NCBI GenBank assembly: GCA_025356715.1
Contig: JANXRU010000399.1
Location: 1-12,781, forward strand
DNA length: 12,781 nt
Source of the DNA: Bacteroidota bacterium
GTDB lineage: Bacteria; Bacteroidota; Bacteroidia; B-17B0; B-17BO
Reading direction: 5' to 3'
Shown here piece by piece: positions 1 through 7,165 of the stretch. Both the position numbers and the translations under genes were made by a program. The first letter of the stretch is position 1. Every line of letters begins with the position of its first letter. The notes under the pieces were generated by a model, which was not told the DNA's origin, made no database searches, and saw only the letters and a list, made by a program, of their open reading frames with translations.

Positions 1-1555
1 GCATGTTGATTTTAGTTATGAAGTATCCCGTTCTATTGCTGCTTGCGAAGGCGCATTGTTAATAGTAGATGCGGCACAAGGGATACAAGCACAAACGATT
101 TCTAATTTATATTTAGCATTAGAACATAATTTAAAAATCATTCCTATTCTTAATAAAATAGATTTACCTAGTGCTGAGCCCGAAATGGTAAAGGATCAAA
201 TTGTTGATTTGTTGGGCTGTGATAGAGATGAAATTATGTCTGCTTCTGGTAAAACAGGAATGGGTGTACATGAAATTTTAGAACAAATTGTTGCTCGTGT
301 ACCTGCGCCAAGCGGCAATGAGAAAGCGCCTTTACAAGCATTAGTGTTTGATTCGGTGTTTAATTCGTTTCGTGGTATTATTGCGTATTTCCGTATTTAT
401 AATGGCTCAATTAAAAAAGGAGAAAAAGTAAAATTCTTCAATACAGGCATGGAATATAATGCTGATGAAATTGGTGTATTGCGCTTAAAACCTGAAGCTC
501 GCGATGTAGTTTATACGGGCGATGTGGGTTATATTATTTCTGGAATTAAAGAAGCAAAAGAAGTAAAGGTGGGCGATACCTTGACTACCGTTGCTAATCC
601 TTGTTTAGAAGGCATCAACGGCTTTGAAGATGTGAAACCAATGGTATTTGCGGGCATTTATCCTGTTGACACAGAAGATTACGAAGAGTTGCGTTACAGT
701 ATGGAGAAGTTGCAATTAAACGATGCGTCTTTAACGTGGGAGGCTGAATCATCGTTAGCGTTGGGCTTTGGCTTTAGATGCGGGTTTTTGGGCATGTTGC
801 ACATGGAAATTATACAAGAGCGTTTGGAGCGTGAATTTAATATGACGGTTATTACAACTGTTCCCAACGTGTCTTATATTGCGTATCAAACGAATGGCGA
901 TGTGGTAACGGTTAATAATCCTAGTGATTTGCCCGATCCAGCTCGCATTGATTATATTGAAGAACCGTATATCAAAGCAAATATTATTACGAAGTCTGAT
1001 TTCATTGGACCAGTGATGAGCTTGTGTATTGAGAAACGCGGCAGCATCGTGACACAAAATTATTTAACGGCAGATAGGGTAGAGTTAGTATTTGAAATGC
1101 CCTTAGGCGAAGTGGTTTTTGATTTCTTTGATCGTTTAAAATCAATTTCGAAAGGCTATGCGTCGTTTGATTATCACCCAATAGGGATGCGCGAATCGGA
1201 CTTAGTGAAACTCGATATTTTATTAAAAGGAGAAATAGTAGATGCGTTATCTTGTTTGATACACAGAAGTAACTCTTACCATTTTGGTAAAAAGATTTGT
1301 GAAAAATTAAAAGAATTAATTCCGAAACAACAGTTCGAGATTCCTATACAAGCTGCTATTGGCGCTAAAATTATTTCGCGCGAAACCATTAGTGCCATGC
1401 GCAAAGACGTTACCGCTAAATGTTATGGTGGTGATATTAGCCGTAAGCGTAAATTACTAGAAAAACAAAAAGAAGGTAAGAAGCGTATGAAATCCGTTGG
1501 TAATGTGGAGATTCCGCAAAGCGCGTTTATGGCGGTGTTGAAGCTGAATGATTAA
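1..1555 (+). CDS. lepA: Elongation factor 4 (LepA), 5'-truncated by window edge
   Basis: This is a translational GTPase of the LepA/EF4 family, a cytoplasmic ribosome-binding factor linked to back-translocation and 30S maturation. The reading frame is open from base 2, and 517 residues are visible of the roughly 600 usual for the family, so about 80 N-terminal residues (P-loop, switch I) lie outside. The first visible codon is the His of the DTPGH switch II motif, the catalytic His of the family. G4 is NKID, and SASGK is the G5 motif. Domain II follows from about residue 95, then the EF-G-like domains with [20 protein letters not shown]. The LepA-specific C-terminal domain ends with [20 protein letters not shown] and a short tail, as in E. 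coli. All parts are intact. A lipoprotein gene follows after 53 bases; a promoter-like sequence in that gap suggests it is a separate unit. Identification is certain. Confidence 0.97.
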   Translation, partial: HVDFSYEVSRSIAACEGALLIVDAAQGIQAQTISNLYLALEHNLKIIPILNKIDLPSAEPEMVKDQIVDLLGCDRDEIMSASGKTGMGVHEILEQIVARVPAPSGNEKAPLQALVFDSVFNSFRGIIAYFRIYNGSIKKGEKVKFFNTGMEYNADEIGVLRLKPEARDVVYTGDVGYIISGIKEAKEVKVGDTLTTVANPCLEGINGFEDVKPMVFAGIYPVDTEDYEELRYSMEKLQLNDASLTWEAESSLALGFGFRCGFLGMLHMEIIQERLEREFNMTVITTVPNVSYIAYQTNGDVVTVNNPSDLPDPARIDYIEEPYIKANIITKSDFIGPVMSLCIEKRGSIVTQNYLTADRVELVFEMPLGEVVFDFFDRLKSISKGYASFDYHPIGMRESDLVKLDILLKGEIVDALSCLIHRSNSYHFGKKICEKLKELIPKQQFEIPIQAAIGAKIISRETISAMRKDVTAKCYGGDISRKRKLLEKQKEGKKRMKSVGNVEIPQSAFMAVLKLND

Positions 1556-1568
1556 CAGGATTGTTGAT

Positions 1569-1598
1569 TTTGGAATAAAAGATTGAGGATTAGATTCG
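1569..1598 (+). promoter_or_regulatory. Possible Bacteroidota promoter before the lipoprotein gene
   Basis: TTTG at 1569-1572, an 18-base spacer and TAGATTCG at 1591-1598 resemble the Bacteroidota -33/-7 consensus TTTG-N19-TAnnTTTG, with one mismatch in the -7 element. It ends 10 bases before the ATG at 1609, giving a very short leader. The match is judged by eye only. Confidence 0.35.
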
Positions 1599-1608
1599 AA
1601 AACTTAAA

Positions 1609-1911
1609 ATGATAACAAAAACAATAATATCGATATTTATTTTAGTAATACTTTTTAGTTGTAGTAACAATTTAGAAGGCAATTATATAAATCAGGATAA
1701 TGGGCTTTACCAATCAATTGATTTTAAAGGAAAAACTTCTGTAGTTGTGACTGATGGTATAATTGGTCAACCGTTTGCAACAAGTTATGAAATGGATGGT
1801 AAAATTATTCGAATAAAAACAGATAAAAGCGATTTAATGTTTACTATCAAAGACAGCAAAACCATTGTTGGGGAAGGTTTTGCAGAAGGAACATATGTGA
1901 AAACAGAATAA
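1609..1911 (+). CDS. Small putative lipoprotein, unknown function
   Basis: A 100-residue protein with a type II signal peptide: MITKTI, a hydrophobic stretch (ISIFILVILF), then the lipobox LFSC with Cys at about residue 18. SNN follows the Cys. The mature part of about 82 residues is predicted to be mostly beta strand, with a pattern of short strands and turns (GNYINQDNG, IDFKGKTSVVVTDG, KIIRIKTD, LMFTIKDSKTIVGEGFAEGTYVK). This resembles small lipocalin-like or META-like lipoproteins that end in a 'GTYVK' strand, but I cannot assign a family. It probably sits in the inner or outer membrane facing the periplasm. The next gene starts 22 bases downstream on the same strand, so the two are likely cotranscribed. 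The DNA is visibly more AT-rich than lepA. Confidence 0.75.
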   Translation: MITKTIISIFILVILFSCSNNLEGNYINQDNGLYQSIDFKGKTSVVVTDGIIGQPFATSYEMDGKIIRIKTDKSDLMFTIKDSKTIVGEGFAEGTYVKTE

Positions 1912-1933
1912 AACAATACGATAAGCTAAACAA

Positions 1934-2563
1934 ATGATCCAAAATATTACAAATAGAATTAATTTGTATGTTGATTCTTTTATTCTGTTAAAACCATTAC
2001 GATCAGATTATATTTATTCGGAAGAATTAATTAATAAAATAAAAAACTTGATAAATGAAGTTTTGGAAAAAAACCTTCCGTTTCAAAAATTATCAAGTGA
2101 TTTGGGATATTTGACAAAAGACTGGTCAAGGGATTGGACTTGGATTGCTCATCATATTGTTTTGGATCACATTAATTACAAAAAGGCCGTGGAGTTTTTA
2201 AGTGATAATGAAAACGCATTGGTTTTTAAAAGTGTTTTCAAAGAAGATTGCGAGTCTTGTAAAAGCCTTTATTTGCAAACATCGGAAAACGAAACAAACA
2301 AAGATCCAAAAATTTTCAAACTAACCGAACTAATAACTAATGGCAACAATCTAGATCCAAAATATTTTTTTGAATCAGAAATCAAAGGATTGAAGCCAGT
2401 AGTTGGCGTTTCTATTTTTGGATTTAATAATGAATTTGAAAAAGTATATTATGATTATTCAATATTATCTTTATTTAAAGATGACTTGAAAAATTCTAGA
2501 TTAGAAAGATCTGAAAGAAAACCAATACGAATAACTGTTAAAGGAAAGGATTATTTTGTTTAA
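1934..2563 (+). CDS. Uncharacterised protein with MuF-like (phage head morphogenesis) layout
   Basis: A 209-residue protein with no signal peptide or membrane segment. The N-terminal third is helical. At about residues 66-88 comes KDWSRDWTWIAHHIVLDHIN, followed by a run ending in VFK, then CESCKSLYL with a CxxC, then PKIFKLTELITNGNN, then LKPVVG. In MuF-like proteins of Bacteroidota phages the same order is usual: RDW-x-x-IA, VFK, CxxC-x-LYL, PKIFKLSEL-x-x-NG-x-N, W-x-PVIG, and then a closing HPxCRC motif. Here that last motif is absent and is replaced by VSIFGFNNEFEKVYYDYS. This is recognition from memory, not a search, so the family link is tentative. No other phage gene is nearby. It lies 22 bases after the lipoprotein gene and ends 8 bases before the convergent phosphatase gene. 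It may be a domesticated phage-derived domain, a MuF-type toxin relative, or an unrelated orphan. Confidence 0.6.
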   Translation: MIQNITNRINLYVDSFILLKPLRSDYIYSEELINKIKNLINEVLEKNLPFQKLSSDLGYLTKDWSRDWTWIAHHIVLDHINYKKAVEFLSDNENALVFKSVFKEDCESCKSLYLQTSENETNKDPKIFKLTELITNGNNLDPKYFFESEIKGLKPVVGVSIFGFNNEFEKVYYDYSILSLFKDDLKNSRLERSERKPIRITVKGKDYFV

Positions 2564-2571
2564 AAATCGAA

Positions 2572-3278
2572 TTAATTCCCTTTAACCTCCACCACTTCAC
2601 CATCCTGGGTAGTATAATACATTGGTATAGTTGCTTTGCGTAAAGCTAAGTAAGCTGCGTATTCATCAGAGTAAGCCATGCGTTCGGTAATGGTTTTATC
2701 AAAATTACCCATAAGTCCCATTAATAATTCGCTGGCTTCGCGCACTGCGTATTGTCCACAAGTGCCGCCAGTAGCGTAATCGGCTAATTTATGTTTCAAT
2801 ACAAAATCGTTAAACAACGGATTTGTTTTTCGAGGAATAAAAAGACGTAAGCCACACACTTCGACTAAGCTTAAATCCAACACATCATCAAACACATACG
2901 CTATTTGGTTTAACTCGATGTTATGTGCTTCGCATAAATGTTTGACGGCATCTGTTTTATTAGTAAACTTAGAGTAAGAAGAATGAAAACGTTTTCTATC
3001 AATAAAGGTAAAAGCCGCAGAGTTTTTCTCCCGAAATAATAGTCGTGGTTGGTAATTCTTTATGATTTAAGTAATAAGAAAACCACAACAAGTTTATTCC
3101 CACGCTATCCGCTTCATTAAAACGGCTTTGTAATAAGTGGTCTTTATCGGCACCTGTAAACACACCATCCCAATCAAACATAAAAGCTTTAATGTGCTTC
3201 ATTTTTTCAATCAATGTACCTTTCTGGCAAAATAAATTCTCTGCCAATTTCTGTAAATAGTTGTATGAAGCGCGACAT
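2572..3278 (-). pseudogene. KdsC-like HAD phosphatase, broken by two frameshifts
   Basis: Read across three frames this gives an uninterrupted 234-residue protein starting at ATG 3278. Frame one (MSRFIQLFTEIGREF to about 3221) is followed by a second frame with MKHIKAFMFDWDGVFTG, the HAD motif I DxD nucleophile, and FNEADSVGINLLWF, and then SG of motif II (ISGE). Near 3023 the third frame takes over with NSAAFTFIDR, the motif III Lys (FTNKTDAVKHLC), motif IV VFDDVLDLSL and the KdsC-like GGTCGQYAVREASELL. Each junction lies in a short A run of the coding strand (T runs at 3221-3223 and 3023-3027) and is explained by one extra A. Removing both gives exactly 235 codons. All catalytic motifs survive, so the loss is recent or an assembly error. 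The KdsC family removes phosphate from 2-keto-3-deoxy sugar acid phosphates. The gene lies 22 bases after the transaldolase-CBS gene and is probably in its operon. Confidence 0.7.
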
Positions 3279-3300
3279 GTGTTTTGTTATTTAAACAAAA

Positions 3301-4311
3301 TTATCCTTTCATGTCTTGTATATCAAGCATTCCAACAGGTTTTCCGCCATCTGTAACAACAATAGTATCTACATTAGTTTTTTTAAATAACAAGCTTGCT
3401 TCGTTTAATAATACGCCACCATCAATGGTGATTGGTTCTCTGTACTCTAAGTCGGATAAATTTTTTGATAAAATATCTCTTCCTTTTTCGCCAATTAATT
3501 TACGTAAACTTCCATCGGTAAAAACGCCTTTAATACTACCATCTGCTTTTGTTACTGTTACAGCTCCAAAGCCAAACTCTGTCATTTTTACAATAGCATC
3601 TGTGAGAGAGGTGTTTTCAGAAACTAAAGGGTTTGTTGCTTTAATGGCTTCTTTTACTCGTACCATCATTAAACGAGTGTCTTGTATGAATTGATCAGTA
3701 CCAAGCGTTGTGAAATTATTCTCTGTTAATTGTTTGATGATTTTTAGAGGAACCGTAATGGTGTGAACGCCTAAATTAATCGCGTTTCTTACGTGTTCGG
3801 CATTACGAACAGAAGAGAACATGATTTTTGTATCATATTCATATAAATCAACCGCATTTACACATTGTTCGACTAAGGCTAATGCATCATGTCCTTGATC
3901 TTGTAAACGACCAACTAATGGACAAACATAAGTAGCACCAGCTTGCATAGCCATATAAGCCTGTTGCAGAGTATAAACCAAATGTACATTTACTAAATAA
4001 CCTTTATCGCGTAACATTTTACAAGCACGAACACCTTCTAATGATACAGGAATTTTAAATACTGTTTTCTTGGGGTCTAAACCTAACGCTAATTGACGTT
4101 CAGCCTCTGCTAATACTTCTTCCGCTGTATTTCCTAATGCTTCAATTTGAAGAACCGGAACGATTTTACTTAATTTTACAATAGTGCCATCAATATCTGT
4201 AATACCTTCTTTTTGCATAAAAGTAGGCGTTGTGGTTAATCCGTTTAAGAACCCTAATTTAAAACCTTCTTCAATTTCTTTAAGATTAGCTGAATCTAAG
4301 TATAATTCCAT
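3301..4311 (-). CDS. Transaldolase-like TIM barrel fused to KdsD-like CBS domain pair
   Basis: A 336-residue cytoplasmic protein with two parts. Residues 1 to about 215 are a class I aldolase barrel of the TalC/fructose-6-phosphate aldolase type: MELYLDSAN with the conserved Asp6, the Schiff-base Lys in VFKIPVS (Lys86), VCPLVGRLQDQGH, and TVPLKIIKQL. Residues from about 230 to 336 form two CBS motifs, closely resembling the C-terminal pair of arabinose-5-phosphate isomerase KdsD (GVFTDGSLRKL near the middle, PVGMLDIQDM at the end). Several active-site positions differ from TalC/FSA by eye alignment: TTNPS reads TTTPT (Thr28 for Asn), NVT reads NVH (His110 for Thr), and Leu132 replaces Phe/Tyr. 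So ordinary transaldolase activity is doubtful, although the lysine is kept. It is the first gene of a two-gene unit with the KdsC-like phosphatase, suggesting a role in making a sugar-phosphate for an envelope polysaccharide. Start ATG has a good -7 box 20 bases upstream. The barrel assignment is sure; the reaction is unknown. Confidence 0.88.
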   Translation of the reverse strand: MELYLDSANLKEIEEGFKLGFLNGLTTTPTFMQKEGITDIDGTIVKLSKIVPVLQIEALGNTAEEVLAEAERQLALGLDPKKTVFKIPVSLEGVRACKMLRDKGYLVNVHLVYTLQQAYMAMQAGATYVCPLVGRLQDQGHDALALVEQCVNAVDLYEYDTKIMFSSVRNAEHVRNAINLGVHTITVPLKIIKQLTENNFTTLGTDQFIQDTRLMMVRVKEAIKATNPLVSENTSLTDAIVKMTEFGFGAVTVTKADGSIKGVFTDGSLRKLIGEKGRDILSKNLSDLEYREPITIDGGVLLNEASLLFKKTNVDTIVVTDGGKPVGMLDIQDMKG

Positions 4312-4329
4312 GTTTTGTTGTTTTTAATA

Positions 4330-4380
4330 AGTGTCAAATATAAGTTTTTAATAGATTGAATAAACATTTTTTTTGACACT
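4330..4380. repeat. 9-bp perfect inverted repeat flanking the transaldolase promoter
   Basis: AGTGTCAAA at 4330-4338 and its exact complement TTTGACACT at 4372-4380, centres 42 bases apart, about four helical turns. One arm overlaps the -7 element of the transaldolase-CBS gene and the other lies where an upstream regulator would bind. A paired operator is possible; chance is not excluded because the region is AT-rich, though the GTGTC core is not. Confidence 0.4.
4331..4343 (-). promoter_or_regulatory. Promoter -7 element of the transaldolase-CBS gene
   Basis: On the minus strand TATATTTG is a full match to the Bacteroidota -7 consensus TAnnTTTG, followed directly by ACACT. It lies about 20 bases upstream of the ATG at 4311. 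No convincing TTTG -33 box is seen, only T-rich sequence (TGTTTATT) at a suitable distance. Confidence 0.55.
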
Positions 4381-4468
4381 GGAGGATTTGAAACAAATAA
4401 GGGTTGATCTAAAAGGAGCGTCCATTTATGGGATAATTTAGAGAATTAGCAATTCAAAATAGCTCTAT

Positions 4469-4789
4469 CTAATTATTTTTTGTTTTTGTAATATTTGCCA
4501 AGCTTGATAAAATGTGGGATAAAGTTGAATTATTTTTTTCGTAAGTATTTATTCCATCAACATCCTTACCTATATTTATGAGTGCTTTCGCTAGATTATT
4601 GAGATAAATAACATTGTTTATAGAACAAAGGAGCGCTTGTTTATCTGAATGAATCATTCCAAGGATATTATACGCATCTCCGCTAAGTGGATTTATTTCA
4701 ATAATTGCAAGGCAATATAGTTCGGCTTGTTGATAATCTTTGGATTTAATAGCTTGAGTCGCTTTATTTAAAAGGTCTTTATTGGGCAT
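4469..4789 (-). CDS. Short TPR protein downstream of the TIGR03032 gene
   Basis: A 106-residue protein. Residues 3 to about 48 (LLNKATQAIKSKDYQQAELYCLAIIEINPLSGDAYNILGMIHSD, seen as two helix pairs) match the tetratricopeptide repeat pattern, with the small, aromatic and Pro positions in place (A-x-x-x-x-x-x-DY-x-x-A, NP at the end, AYN-x-LG). The second half (residues 50-80) is a weaker, shortened repeat with NLAKALINIGK, then a Ser/Lys/Asn-rich tail. No signal peptide. It starts 7 bases after the stop of the TIGR03032-type gene, so the two are almost certainly one transcript. The role is probably protein-protein contact with the partner. The low regularity of the second repeat may reflect degeneration of a longer TPR array. 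Confidence 0.7.
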   Translation of the reverse strand: MPNKDLLNKATQAIKSKDYQQAELYCLAIIEINPLSGDAYNILGMIHSDKQALLCSINNVIYLNNLAKALINIGKDVDGINTYEKNNSTLSHILSSLANITKTKNN

Positions 4790-4796
4790 CCTTTTT

Positions 4797-5852
4797 TTAT
4801 TTAGGTAAAACCCAATATGAATTGTCTTTTGTAACGATGCAATTTTTAAAACTTTCCTTTTGCATACTCATCATGCCAGGGCGTTTCATGGGTAAAATTT
4901 GTAAATCGTAAATTTCTTCCACACTATTTTCGTATTTAATAGTTCCGATAACACTTTTGAATGGCAAATAAATAATAGCCACTCCTGCCACCGTTGCAGT
5001 TTCAGAAACGGGTAGTTCTTGAAAAGAAGAGCTTGTTTTTCTTATTTTTGATAGCCCAACAAATAAATAATCGCCATGTTTAGCCATTCCTCTAAGAAAA
5101 TATGGTAGCGCTTTTACTATTTCTGTTTTACGAGTAGTTAAATCCATAGAGATTATTTCTCCCTTTCCTGAATTTAATAAATATAAAGTATTATTAAAAA
5201 TCTTAGGTGAATGAGGCATGGATAAGCCTTCTATAATTATTTCGTTTGACGGCACATGTATTAATATTCCCCCTTTACTTTTATTAGATCTCCAACCACT
5301 AGGCTCATCGCTTTTACCTAAGGCTGTAACAAACTCTGGCTCTCCATTAATTAATGCTAATCCATTAAGGTGGCACCTATCTCCCGGCTGAATATCAGTG
5401 ATGAAACTTGGCTTCCAAATAGGCTTAAAACTAAATTCGTGATCAATTAAAGATAAACACGAAAAAGCGGTATTTACTGAAAGAAGCCCTTTGTTCGCAA
5501 ACGCTAAATCATGAGCATCTATGCCTCCCGTGTAGTATGTTGCTTTTGGAATAAATAAATTGTCATATGTGTTAGGTTGGTCAGGATAATTGAGAGCGTG
5601 ACCAGGAGAGTTCCGAAAAACGGTTATTTCTGTTTTAGAAGCAATACCTAATAAATCATCATTTATAGCAATTCCCATTGCTTTATCGAAATTTCGGGGC
5701 AACTGAACAAGTTTATCTGGTGCTGGCGCACTTAAAAAAATCATTTTACCCGCTTGATATGTTGTAAGCGCTATTGTAATACCTAATTCATTCATTATTT
5801 CAGGAATGTTGGGCGAGTATGAACAACTAAAGGGTGGAAGTAAAGAGCTCAT
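4797..5852 (-). CDS. TIGR03032 (DUF4915) family protein
   Basis: A 351-residue protein recognised from its N-terminus: FSCSYSPNIPEIMNELGITI followed by ALTTYQAGKMIFLSA, typical of the TIGR03032 family (about 330-350 residues). The body is beta-rich, with repeated short strands and Gly/Asp turns (GGIDAHDLAF, CHLNGLALINGEPEFVTALG, GLSMPHSPKIFNNTLYLLNSGKGEI, YFLRGMAKHGDYLFVGLSKIR), which suggests a beta-propeller. The family's biochemical function is not known. In the family as I recall it, members are often found beside TPR or sulfotransferase genes. Here a TPR gene follows after 7 bases, which fits. No signal peptide. It starts 50 bases after pgk on the same strand and I see no clear promoter in the gap, so it could be transcribed with pgk. 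Confidence 0.8.
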   Translation of the reverse strand: MSSLLPPFSCSYSPNIPEIMNELGITIALTTYQAGKMIFLSAPAPDKLVQLPRNFDKAMGIAINDDLLGIASKTEITVFRNSPGHALNYPDQPNTYDNLFIPKATYYTGGIDAHDLAFANKGLLSVNTAFSCLSLIDHEFSFKPIWKPSFITDIQPGDRCHLNGLALINGEPEFVTALGKSDEPSGWRSNKSKGGILIHVPSNEIIIEGLSMPHSPKIFNNTLYLLNSGKGEIISMDLTTRKTEIVKALPYFLRGMAKHGDYLFVGLSKIRKTSSSFQELPVSETATVAGVAIIYLPFKSVIGTIKYENSVEEIYDLQILPMKRPGMMSMQKESFKNCIVTKDNSYWVLPK

Positions 5853-5902
5853 AAAGGTTTATTTGTGTATTTAGGTTTTAAGATACATTAATTAATAGCG
5901 AA

Positions 5903-7099
5903 CTAAACTTCTTCAATAGCCCTCACACCAGGCAAAGATCCTTGTTCGATGTATTCTAATAATGCGCCTCCACCCGTACTTACATAACTAACCTGTTCAG
6001 CTAAATGATATTTGTTAATAGCCGCAACACTATCGCCACCGCCAATTAAAGAGAAAGCACCAAGTTTAGTGGCTTCTGTAATAGCAAGAGCAACTTGTTT
6101 GGTTCCATTTTCAAAACTACTCATTTCAAAAACACCCATAGGCCCGTTCCATAAAATTGTTTTAGAGTTTTTAATCACTTCGCTAAATTCTTTAATAGAG
6201 TTGGTGCTAATATCTAAACCCATCCAACCATCAGGAATTTGTGTGATGTCTGCATGTTTGGTATTCGCATCATTAGCAAATTTATCAGCAATTGTAGCGT
6301 CTGTAGGAATATATATAGTTACACCTTTTGTTTTTGCTTTTACTAATAACTCCTTTGCTAATTCTAATTTGTCGTCTTCGCATAAAGAGCTGCCAATAGA
6401 GCCGCCCATTGCTTTTACAAAAGTAAATGCCATACCGCCACCAATTAAAATATTGTCGGCTTTATTCATCAATTGTTCAATAATTAAGATCTTATCACTC
6501 ACTTTTGCACCACCAACAATAGCTGTAAATGGTTTTTGTGAACCATTAATTACTTTGTCAATACTGGCAACTTCGCCCGCCATTACATAACCAAAACATT
6601 TTGCTTCTGGGTTAAAAAACTGTGCAATTACCGCTGTTGATGAGTGAGAGCGGTGAGCTGTTCCAAAAGCATCGTTTACATAAATATCTCCGTGTTTGCT
6701 TAATTTTTCAGCAAAAACAACTTCTCCTTTTTCTTCTTCTTTATAAAAACGTAAGTTTTCAAGTAACAAAACTTGTCCAGGTTTTATGTTAGCTGATTTC
6801 TCAAAAGAACTTGCGCTGATGCAATCATCAGCGAAATCAACAGGAACACCAATTAATTTACTTACCGTAGATACAATATTTTTTAAGGAATATTTATTTG
6901 TTGGGCCTTCTTTCGGACGACCTAAATGCGACATTAAAATAACGCTTCCACCCTTTTCAAGAATTTGTTTAATGGTTGGAACAGCAGCAATAATGCGGGT
7001 TTCGTCGGTTACTTCAAAAGCCTCATTTAAAGGAACATTAAAATCAACACGAATAAGTGCGCGTTTGTTTTGAAAAGAAAGATGATCGATTGTTTTCAT
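5903..7099 (-). CDS. pgk: Phosphoglycerate kinase
   Basis: Full-length 398-residue monomeric cytoplasmic glycolytic enzyme that transfers phosphate between 1,3-bisphosphoglycerate and ADP. Visible landmarks in order: RVDFNVPL (residues 17-24), SHLGRP near 57-62, NDAFGTAHRSHSST near 141-154, VGGAKVSDK near 195-203 with the nucleotide-contacting Lys, GGGMAFTFVKAMG near 220-232, WNGPMGVFE near 316-324, GGGDSVAAINK and STGGGALLEY close to the end. Length and motifs agree with the bacterial family and nothing is missing. The ATG at 7099 begins MKTIDHL, as usual. It has a clear promoter just upstream. The next gene downstream on the same strand is the TIGR03032 protein. Confidence 0.98.
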   Translation of the reverse strand: MKTIDHLSFQNKRALIRVDFNVPLNEAFEVTDETRIIAAVPTIKQILEKGGSVILMSHLGRPKEGPTNKYSLKNIVSTVSKLIGVPVDFADDCISASSFEKSANIKPGQVLLLENLRFYKEEEKGEVVFAEKLSKHGDIYVNDAFGTAHRSHSSTAVIAQFFNPEAKCFGYVMAGEVASIDKVINGSQKPFTAIVGGAKVSDKILIIEQLMNKADNILIGGGMAFTFVKAMGGSIGSSLCEDDKLELAKELLVKAKTKGVTIYIPTDATIADKFANDANTKHADITQIPDGWMGLDISTNSIKEFSEVIKNSKTILWNGPMGVFEMSSFENGTKQVALAITEATKLGAFSLIGGGDSVAAINKYHLAEQVSYVSTGGGALLEYIEQGSLPGVRAIEEV

Positions 7100-7118
7100 T
7101 ATTTTTAGTTTAGGTGTG

Positions 7119-7126
7119 CAAAAATA
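7119..7126 (-). promoter_or_regulatory. Promoter -7 element of pgk
   Basis: On the minus strand TATTTTTG is an exact fit to TAnnTTTG, 19 bases before the pgk ATG. A TTTC, 17 bases further upstream, could be the weaker -33 element. The predicted leader is about 12-15 bases. Confidence 0.55.
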
Positions 7127-7165
7127 ATGTATTTTTTAAGATAGAAAGCGTCTTCTTTTTGAAAG

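Noticed and set aside
755..1057. Antisense reading frame of 100 codons inside lepA
   Set aside because: It lies fully within a strongly conserved gene, has a composition typical of shadow frames and shows no recognisable motif.
3282..3300. TTTTGTT / AACAAAA stem between the transaldolase and phosphatase genes as a terminator
   Set aside because: It is made only of A, T and one G-C pair with no stable core, and it lies between genes that look cotranscribed.
3284..3694. Plus-strand reading frame opposite the transaldolase-CBS gene
   Set aside because: It is the complement of the CBS coding region and has no start or domain support.
4312..4468. Small gene or RNA in the gap between the TPR and transaldolase genes
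   Set aside because: No start with a plausible reading frame and no strong secondary structure apart from the inverted repeat over the promoter.
4787..4799. Idea that the TPR and TIGR03032 genes are one gene split by a frameshift in the A run
   Set aside because: The TIGR03032 protein has normal family length, and the TPR gene has its own ATG right after the gap.
5853..5902. Separate promoter for the TIGR03032 gene in the gap after pgk
   Set aside because: I could not find a TAnnTTTG match in the 50-base gap.
6012..6590. Long plus-strand frame opposite pgk, with another at 6786-7073
   Set aside because: Both mirror the pgk coding sequence, which is certain, and neither has any family resemblance.
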